A stretch of 64,000 bases of DNA, taken from Liolophura sinensis (lineage: Eukaryota > Mollusca > Polyplacophora > Chitonida > Chitonidae). The position numbers and the translations under genes are program-made. Below the pieces are notes generated by a model that saw only the letters and a program-made list of their open reading frames with translations, was not told the DNA's origin and did no database searches. The stretch covers positions 12,969,704 to 13,033,703 of the forward strand of contig NC_088304.1 of assembly GCF_032854445.1 (NCBI RefSeq). Reading direction: 5' to 3'. This document shows positions 58,001 to 64,000 of this stretch, piece after piece (the first letter of the stretch is position 1; every line of letters begins with the position of its first letter).

Positions 58001-61000
58001 AGAACCTAGGGAAAACAACCATCTGCTTAGTGTTCCTTAGTGTTTTTAAGATACACTATGTTATTCACACGTGAAGTTTGTCAGGCACCTCTTAGTTTGT
58101 ACATGACAAGATGGGATTTGATGCCTGACAATGTCTGCTCATTCATAATGACCAAGTAGTTATGAAGGCACTTGTGTTTTAATTGGTAGGGAACACAAAT
58201 TGTGGGTTCAGTCCCAGCATTGGACAGTGAATTTGTAGATTTCACCAGTCTTACTGTCGACAACACGCAGTCATTAATGCTCTTATGGCCCTTTGCATAG
58301 TCCATTACATGTTCATGGAAGATCACTTGTCTTGATCACTAGGGAAAGTTGGTCGGTAATTTGCCAAAGGTTGGTGGTTTATCTCCTTGTCCTTCACCCT
58401 TAAATTTTAAGGAATCATTGTAAATGAAAACTTCGCACACCACAAGTATAGCGCTATGTTCACGTGTGTAAAATACCAGAACGATGTAATACCTTTTCCT
58501 GCGATATTGGTCACTTTGAAAGTTACATGCACAAAACGCTACATGCGTGTTGTGAAACAGGCTGGCTTCCTCTCCAGCCGTAAGTGGGAAGGTCTGACCT
58601 GTGGACCTGCGGATGGTCGTGGGTTTCCCCCGGGCTCTGCCCAGTTTCCTCCCACCATAATGATGGCCCTCCGTCGTATAAGTGAAATATTCTTGAGTAC
58701 GGCATAAAAACCAATCAAATAAATGAATAAATAAATATTTGTTCCTCTGCCTCACTTTTGTTTTTTTCTGCCACCCATATACCTGACTGCTGTTATATAA
58801 ATGAAATATTTTGGAGTAGTGATAAAGCATAAAACCCACAGATCATTGTCTTGTAACCTTATACATGTACATCATGACACTGGCTCCAAATCCATTTCAG
58901 CACTGACAAGCAGGGCACAGAAGATCTATTCGGACAGCTTGCTGAGCCAGCTGCCCATCAGTTACCTGTTACAGGTGTCACAGTCTGATCCCCAGGCTGT
59001 GGGTCTTCTGGCCTCACTACTCAGGTAAGGACTGAGTTTCACTGTAAAGACTACCTGGCAATGGCCCAGGAGACTGTCATCAATGGGAAGGCAAGTCCAG
59101 CTCGTGCTGGCTTTCTCTTCGGCCATACATGGGAAGGTCTGCCAGCAATGTGTAAATACTCGTGGGTTTCCTCCAACCATATTGCTGGCCACCATCGTTT
59201 AAGTGAAATATTCTTGAGTACTTCCTAAAACACCAATGACATTATTCTTTGTAGACCAATAACCAATAACATGCTTATTGTAAAGCCCTGAAATTGGCCA
59301 AGCACTGAAAGCTGCTCTTTCAGATGCGAAAACGTTGAAGAATAAGGATAATAATCCTATAACTATTTGATATGAAATTGCTCCCAGACAACTCCTAGAC
59401 TTGGACAGGGAATATATATATATATATCCCTCCGCACTTCCTTTTGTGCGACCTTGATGACAATAAGCAACTGACGACACACACGTGTTGCCGTTTGTGT
59501 AATCTAACGTTCATTGATGGTCACTTGTCTTCTACCAGTATCAAATGGTATGCATACATGTATACATTACATGTGAGAAAGTTCATCAGTAACTTGCCAA
59601 ATGTGAGTGGTTTATGCAGTTGCTGTGGTTTCCCCCCACACATAAGACTAACTGCCAGCATATACGTGAAGAATTCTTAAAAATGACGTTTAACAACAAT
59701 CGATTACATGTAAGTAATCGTAAGGTTTTGAGTGTATGAGTGGAAGGCCTCAGGAAACATCAGTATGTCACACTGAAAATAATTTTTCGATGCTGTTGTT
59801 GTTGTTCAGTGCATGTGTTTGTGTGACAGGTTGCTTGCCACTCACTACCCTCACCTCTGCCTGGTGGATGACTGGCTGGACAGAAGCATGGTCAAGATGA
59901 CCAGCATACAGTGGTCACCACAGTTCAAGCAGAATGTTCTGACCACACCTGAGACGCTAACCACAGGTGAGTTGTCTTGATAATCTTACTATATTTTGTG
60001 TTATGATTGTGTTTTACAGTTTTAGTATTTTTTTAGGTCACATCATTACAAACCACCATTGCCTAGTGGTTAGTATGCCAGTGCAGAACAATGACCCAGG
60101 AGCCACTCACCAATTCAATTGCTGTGAGTTCAAGTCAAGCTTATGCTGGCTTTCTCTTGGGCCATACATGGGAAGGTCCTTCAGCAACCCGCGGATGGTC
60201 GTGGGTTTCCTCCCACCATCATCGTATAAGTGAAATATTCTTGAGTATGGCGTGTAACACCAATCAAATAAATAAATAAATCCAGGAGTGTGCTGTGGCT
60301 CAGTGTAAGACCCATGTCTTCTTCATGAGGCACGTTTTCAATCCCGATGATGAACAAATAATTTTCTAATTCACACGCTCACATTGTTCGTGGGACTTTT
60401 GGTGTAAATACTCAGTCGACGGAGCTCATGGGGCTCATTTGTCCTACTTTGCATTCATTAAAGTCCACAATCATGGCTCGCGAGACTACATATGCGGTAA
60501 AGTATTCTCCTCCCAGTCCCAAATAAGCAAAGCACGATGCAATTGTAGACCTGTAGTGCAAGCTTGGCAAATTACATGAATTATAAAAGCTATTAATGTT
60601 ATATTGTTTGTTTATTAGCCTTTGAGAAGATGTTTACAAGCCCAGCTGATATTGTCTCCCAACTGGAATCTTTACTGGAGAAGGAGTCGACAGAGTTGCT
60701 TCCCTTTGCTGAGATCCTGGTGTCAAAATCTCCTGGCAGTTTGCCAGGAAGGAGTGGCGAGGCGCGTGCAGACACTAGTAAAGAGGACGTGGTTCCGTCT
60801 TCATTCTGTCATGCCACGCAGGTGATGGGTAGTGTCCGAATTCACTGAATATATCCTATTAAACCAGGGTGTCATAAAATCACTAGGGTTTTCCTTCTGA
60901 TGTAAGCTAATTTTGGCAAGGTTTTTGAGTCTAGAAATTTGAGGTTCTGAGTGGTCAAATTGTATAAATATTGGCCTGTAGGCCTTGAAACTATTGATCT

Positions 61001-61616
61001 GGAATTGATCGGTATTTGTTGACGGCTGCTATATGAATGTCTTTTTCAATGCATAGAAACTAAAGAAGCATACAAACTTGAAGTATATATCCAGTCAAAT
61101 CAACACTCCATGAAAATTGTTGAGTAATCCAGTTTGCTGAAGACCATTGTTGTAAAAATATTGTCTGTGTTGGTGTTTGAACTGTGAAGTGCATTGTATT
61201 TGGAGCTTTTGAAAGTTGAGAGACAGCTACTGTGATGTTGTTTGTAGCTAATTTCGCCTGACTTTAATGCTGTGTGTCAACAGCTCAAAGACCAAAAAAA
61301 AAAAAAATACATTTGTTGTACAGAGAAGTAATTAAATGATGTATTAAATTAGAAATACTTAGTACATGGAGCATTGAATTAATGTGGAATGGTAAAAATA
61401 TTTATTATCTATGAAAGAAAGTTACCAGTAGACTGGAATAGCTGTTTAACTTCCTTAATTGTGGTGTTGTTGTCATTGCTGTTACAGACTTCGATTGATG
61501 ACTGTCAATGCCATACGTCTCCAGCCAAAAGGCGTTGTCAAGCCAATTCCTTTAACACAGAATGATGTCACAGTTGACCCTCTCGCTGTGCTGAGGTGTG
61601 AGGATGTGGTATTCAG
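43052..61616 (+). CDS. INTS2: Integrator complex subunit 2 (3' partial; one frameshift)
   Basis: Scaffold subunit of Integrator, the nuclear complex that cleaves snRNA and other RNA polymerase II transcripts. Seventeen coding exons seen: 43052-43332, 45018-45156, 45582-45684, 46939-47052, 48657-48787, 50398-50604, 51144-51331, 52548-52673, 53906-53977, 54198-54312, 55417-55485, 56676-56810, 57477-57783, 58901-59024, 59830-59966, 60619-60821, 61488-61616. They encode about 860 residues of a protein that has 1204 in human, so the rest is beyond the window. Family matches include LPCLVRMALCAP, SIDFHALEQDAKKEQQLR, ILTQEIFTEQV, TGFLPVHCIYQLL, LLIVYYVLLYED, THYPHLCLVDDW, VMPRR and DPLAVLRC. Start chosen at MTCPSV by length against human; the frame is open further upstream to 42887. 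Phases agree everywhere except exon 16, which is one base too long. No other copy of this gene is in the window. Confidence 0.95.
43333..45017 (+). other. INTS2 intron 1, nothing firm
   Basis: Short G-rich patch near 44810-44826. No SINE-A recognised. Minus-strand open frames near 44000-44440 have no family resemblance. Confidence 0.4.
45255..45500 (-). repeat. SINE-like repeat
   Basis: Shares 'cttcagtgg.agcagcactttgg' with the repeats at 985-1140 and 16672-16985, and ends 'gagtatgacgttaaaccata' plus a (TACA)n run. Confidence 0.55.
45733..46035 (-). mobile_element. Full-length SINE-A with long poly(T) in the tail
   Basis: 'tttatttgtttgatc', a T-run of more than 20, then 'gatactcaagaatatttcac' through to 'ctaaccatggaggcccc'. 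Confidence 0.88.
46708..46811 (+). mobile_element. SINE-A 3' end
   Basis: 'acccggtttactcccgccat' to an AAATAAATAAATAAATAAAT tail. Confidence 0.85.
47190..47280 (-). mobile_element. SINE-A 3' fragment
   Basis: TTTATTTATTTATTTATTTG tail then 'actcaacaatatttcacttg'. Confidence 0.82.
47635..47762 (-). mobile_element. SINE-A 3' half
   Basis: 'tttatttatttgattggtgt' to 'caaccatccacaggttgc'. Confidence 0.85.
48115..48520. repeat. About 51-bp minisatellite in INTS2 intron 4
   Basis: About eight units built on 'aaaaattgcaattgttgaaa' and 'cttgcactgtgaggagtatg'. Period is about 51 bp, a multiple of three, leaving open frames on both strands. Confidence 0.92.
49070..49850. repeat. Higher-order array of 'cataataaatccagt' units
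   Basis: Short AT-rich units ('agtcataataaatccagtca', 'atttgtcataataaatc') repeat dozens of times, with longer blocks such as 'ccaatcataattaatgcagt' recurring roughly every 115-235 bp. INTS2 intron 5. Confidence 0.92.
50628..50810 (+). mobile_element. SINE-C-like, tRNA-related fragment
   Basis: Begins 'taatggttaaagtgctggct', has a B-box-like 'ttttcgaatccag', then 'ggcaaaaatcagtggtgtac'. It directly follows INTS2 exon 6. Confidence 0.5.
51332..52547 (+). other. INTS2 intron 7, nothing recognised
   Basis: No SINE or tandem repeat seen; open frames at 52014 and on the minus strand lack known domains. Confidence 0.4.
53411..53655 (+). mobile_element. SINE-A, nearly full length
   Basis: 'gggttagcgcgctagcacag', 'gagttcaagtccagctcatg', tail 'caccagtcaaaaagataaat'. 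Confidence 0.88.
54355..54705. repeat. 42-bp minisatellite in INTS2 intron 10
   Basis: About eight units of 42 bp: 'aaccaataaatcccagtaat' plus 'gacttgcaagactgattggttg'. The period is divisible by three, and all minus frames stay open with a 14-residue period. Confidence 0.95.
54767..55083 (+). mobile_element. SINE-B, 5' truncated
   Basis: Starts inside the head ('gtagatccagggtcagtcct'), continues with the SINE-B body and ends 'gcactcactcactcactcac'. Similar 'tcattcagg' and 'tcattctcagg' flanks suggest an imperfect target-site duplication. Confidence 0.85.
56326..56582 (+). mobile_element. Full-length SINE-A
   Basis: 'ggggcttctgtggctcagta' head to 'gagcaccaatcaaat', INTS2 intron 11. Confidence 0.88.
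56911..57067 (+). mobile_element. SINE-A, diverged, 5' truncated
   Basis: 'cctatgtgggaaggtctggc', 'cttgagtatggcgtacag' and 'actaatcaaatcaatcaa'. Confidence 0.75.
57204..57315. repeat. 23-bp tandem repeat, five units
   Basis: Units of 'ttgtaataaggatcacatct' plus 'gag' or 'gaa' with small changes. Confidence 0.88.
57907..58030 (-). mobile_element. SINE-A 3' fragment, diverged
   Basis: 'tttatttatttgattgacct' and 'gtactcaaggatatttcact'. Confidence 0.75.
58105..58430 (+). mobile_element. SINE-C-like copy, diverged
   Basis: tRNA-like 'attggtagggaacacaaatt' and 'gggttcagtccc', then 'aatttgccaaaggttggtgg'. Confidence 0.5.
58559..58737 (+). mobile_element. SINE-A, 5' truncated
   Basis: 'ggctggcttcctctccagcc' to 'accaatcaaataaatgaata'. 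Confidence 0.87.
59066..59240 (+). mobile_element. SINE-A, both ends eroded
   Basis: 'ccaggagactgtcatcaatg' through 'taagtgaaatattcttgagt' to 'aaacaccaatga'. Confidence 0.8.
59510..59705 (+). mobile_element. SINE-C copy
   Basis: 'aacttgccaaatgtgagtgg', 'ggtttccccccacacataag' and the tail 'atgacgtttaacaac'. Confidence 0.6.
60056..60284 (+). mobile_element. SINE-A, nearly full length
   Basis: Diverged head 'ccattgcctagtggttagta', B-box-like 'gagttcaagtc', AAATAAATAAATAAAT tail. Confidence 0.87.
60725..60760 (+). other. Apparent one-base insertion in INTS2 exon 16
   Basis: The frame reads ELLPFAEILVSKS, then homology to human (VxRR..., VMPRR) continues one base over. The exon is 203 nt where 202 would keep the phases of exons 15 and 17. 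The extra base probably lies around 'atctcctggc'. Confidence 0.85.
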
Positions 61617-62099
61617 GTGTGTAGGATTTTTTTTGTTCTTAGAAATTATCTACACTAAATGACCTCAAATTTCATCCATGAGTAAGTCGCTCATTTTTCA
61701 GATTCTGGGAGTTTCATTGATTTTAGAAAAGTGCTTTGAGAGGTGTTTAGAAGATAGGATGATATTCTACTGGGAAAATGTAAATTTTAGCACCAAAAGT
61801 AATATCTCGTGACATTTATTTGCCCCTAAAAATGATCTTTTGAGGTCGAATTTTTAGATCATTTAGGCATATCAGTTGAAGTGATGAACAGATTACAGTG
61901 TGATCAGAATGCGTGAGCTCTTACATGCCTTGATTAAGCTGGTAGGTGCCTAGCTGTGCACATTTGCTGATTCCACCCAAGCACAAACAGTTCAAGATGG
62001 CAAAACCAGTTTTATTTTATTTTACATCTGAGCTGACACACAAAAAAAAACAAATATGGAATAATAATGCAATTGATAATCCACTTGCTTTGTCAAGTA

Positions 62100-62495
62100 T
62101 TTATGGTTTTATGGTTTTCAAGGCTTTTTGGTTTTATGGTTTTCAAGGCTTTTTGGTTTTCTTGTCTTCAAGGCTTTTTGTGTTTTTTGTTTTCCAAGGC
62201 TATTTGGTTTTCTTGTTTGGTTTTCTTGTTTTCAAGGCTTTTTGGTTGTCTTGTTTTCAAGGCTTTTTGGTTTTCTTGTTTTCAAGGCTTTTTAGTTTTT
62301 CTTGTTTTCAAGGCTTTTCGGTTTTCTTGTCTTTAAGGCTTTTTGTTTCTTTTTTGTTTCAAGGCTTTTTGGTTTTCTTGTTTTCAAGGCTTTTTGGTTG
62401 TCTTGTTTTCAAGGCTTTTTGGTTGTCTTGTTTTCAAGGCTTTTTGGTTGTCTTGTTTTCAAGGCTTTTTGGTTGTCTTGTTTTCAAGGCTTTTT
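62100..62495. repeat. 24-25-bp minisatellite, about 16 units
   Basis: Core 'ttttggttgtcttgttttca' plus 'aggct'. No plus-strand stop in any frame, giving hydrophobic periodic frames that are not genes. Confidence 0.95.
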
Positions 62496-62712
62496 GATTA
62501 TGTAAATACATGTATGTGTACTACAAAGTCACTAACACCGTCCATTTTGCCCACAAGTGAGAATTTTTTCATATTTTTGCTTGTATTAATTGTTTTAGCC
62601 TCCTCCAATGTGTAAAGGAAAGAATTCATTCTGAGCAAAAAACAAACAGTTGAATTGGTATAACCTATCTTTAAAAAAAAAAAAATTAAGAAAAAATAAC
62701 AGGTTACATGTA

Positions 62713-64000
62713 CAGTCATGGAAAAAATTAATAGACCACTCATATTTTCTTTGGTTTCTTGTTCATTTTAATGCCTGGCAACCCTAAAGGTGTATTAACC
62801 GAAGATTACAATGAATACGACAAAAATCCAGCTGATTCCATAATACTTTGTCGTATTTGATATGCTTTAAGGTCAGTTGTATTCCTAGGGTGTATGCGAG
62901 GCAATTTCATGCTTTCCATTTACATGCAGACTTACATAAAGAGTGGTTTCCTGTCTCCATGTAGGCTTACATAAATAGGGCGTCTCTTGTTTAAATATTA
63001 AGACGCAGCACAACTCGGTAGTTGTCAGCTCTCATAATGCCTAAAACGAAAGAATTATGTGGAGCCAGAAAGGCAGCCATCTTGGCACAGCTGGATACTG
63101 GATTGAGCGAGTGACAAGTGGCCAAAAAACTGAAGATCTCTAAGACAGCAGTTCATTACACCAAGAAAAAGCAAGCCGAACATGGTACTACAAAACTGCT
63201 AGCTGGTCGAGGCAGGAAACGTCTTTCTACCCCACGAGATGACCGAACACTCATCCGGTCCTGTATCAAGAATCGTCGTCAGACCTCCAGAGACCTTAGA
63301 AATGAGTGGGCATTGTCAAAAAATGTGACTTGTTCAGCAAGAACAGTTCGAAACCGACTTCTTGAAGCTGGTCTAAAGTCGCACAGGGCACGGAAGAAGC
63401 CCTTCATCAACGAGAGGCAGCGGAAGGCCCGCTTGCGTTTTGCGAGGGATCACAAGAATTGGACTGTTGATGATTGGGCTAAAGTTCTCTTCAGTGATGA
63501 ATCCAATTTTGAGTTGATGCCTACTCCAGCCAACTTACTGGTTAGGAGGAAGCCTGGGGAGGCCTACAAACCAGACTGCCTTGCTCCTACTGTAAAGCAT
63601 GGGGGTGGATCAGTGATGATCTGTGGTTGTTTCAGTATGGGTGGAACAGGACAGATGCAGTTGTGTGAAGGGAGAATGAACCAAGTCACATACAGAGCTA
63701 CTCTTGAAAACAGCCTTCTTCCATCAGCTGCTAAACTCTTTCCTGGCTCGAATGACTGGATTTTCCAACAAGACAATGCCCCTTGCCACACGGCAAGGTC
63801 AGTTAAAACCTGGATAGAGAACCGGAACATTCGAACCATGAATTGGCCTGCTCAGTCACCTGATCTGAATCCAATTGAAAACCTGTGTAATATTATCAAG
63901 TTCAAAATGGAGAACCACAAGCCCAAAAACAAAGCAAATTTGTTCGAATTTTTGCAACAGGAATGGGCTGCTGTGACCGCAGGGCAATGTAACAAACTGG
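62713..64000 (+). mobile_element. Tc1-like DNA transposon (right end outside window)
   Basis: Begins just after a TA dinucleotide (62711-62712), the target of Tc1/mariner elements, with a terminal sequence CAGTCATGGAAAAAATTA typical of Tc1 ends. A 5' leader of about 320 bp precedes the transposase frame. It lies 3' of INTS2 exon 17 and so probably inside an INTS2 intron, in the same orientation. The right inverted repeat and its TA are beyond the window. Confidence 0.92.
63037..64000 (+). pseudogene. Tc1 transposase, one early stop codon, 3' cut by window
   Basis: Cut-and-paste transposase frame starting MPKTKELCGARKAAIL. An N-terminal helix-turn-helix region is followed by the catalytic DDE domain: first Asp in VLFSDESNF, second in QQDNAPCHT, Glu in SPDLNPIEN, with 34 residues between the second Asp and the Glu (the D34E spacing of Tc1). 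A single in-frame TGA at 63112-63114 (codon 26) replaces what is usually an Arg codon in this helix-turn-helix; a CGA to TGA change explains it. Apart from that stop the frame is open for more than 300 codons to the window edge. The usual Trp after PIENL is Cys here. It looks young but disabled. Confidence 0.92.

Noticed and set aside
58901-61616. A separate gene distinct from INTS2
   Set aside because: Phases and homology (THYPHLCLVDDW, VMPRR, DPLAVLRC) continue the same protein in the order of human INTS2.
61946-62615. Hydrophobic plus-strand frames with FLVFKAFW repeats
   Set aside because: 24-25-bp minisatellite open in all frames.
1-64000. A novel defence, toxin or biosynthetic cluster
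   Set aside because: The only multi-exon genes supported are two P450s, MED31 and INTS2; the remaining signal is mobile elements and tandem repeats.

Overview
This window looks like a piece of an animal nuclear genome. Genes are split into many short exons with GT-AG introns, introns are AT-rich, and more than 30 copies of tRNA-derived SINEs plus many minisatellites fill the rest. The SINE tails (a 'ggcgtaaaacaccaatcaaataaata' type ending and a second family ending in CACT repeats) and the absence of vertebrate repeats suggest a mollusc or another lophotrochozoan. That assignment is an inference from recall and has not been tested.

Layout. (1) About 1.3-18.2 kb, + strand: 13 exons of a microsomal cytochrome P450 of the CYP3 clan (copy A); its first, membrane-anchor exon is not found and is probably left of the window. 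(2) 18.2-20.5 kb: intergenic, with a 19-bp minisatellite. (3) 20.5-36.1 kb, + strand: a second, tandem P450 (copy B) with 14 exons. Exon sizes and phases match copy A one for one except in exons 5 and 7, which carry single-base indels. (4) 36.1-39.1 kb: intergenic, with a foldback MITE and SINE pieces. (5) 39.1-42.7 kb, - strand: a four-exon Mediator subunit 31 gene (MED31). (6) 42.7-43.05 kb: a short divergent promoter interval. (7) 43.05-61.6 kb and onward, + strand: the first 17 coding exons of Integrator subunit 2 (INTS2), which runs off the right edge. (8) 62.7-64 kb: a Tc1-like transposon, apparently in an INTS2 intron, also cut by the window edge.

The two P450s are monooxygenases expected in the ER membrane and arose by tandem duplication. 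MED31 and INTS2 are unrelated RNA polymerase II co-factors (transcription initiation and snRNA/nascent RNA cleavage) that appear to share a divergent promoter. Old mobile-element remains include a BEL/Pao reverse-transcriptase fragment, a Crypton-like tyrosine recombinase fragment and a MITE family. I see no prokaryotic-type system, CRISPR array or credible new multigene system. The points most worth following up are the single-base indels in copy B and INTS2 (decay or assembly error), a GC donor splice site in copy A, the duplication of the MED31 stop-codon region, and repeat arrays whose unit lengths create long but probably false reading frames.
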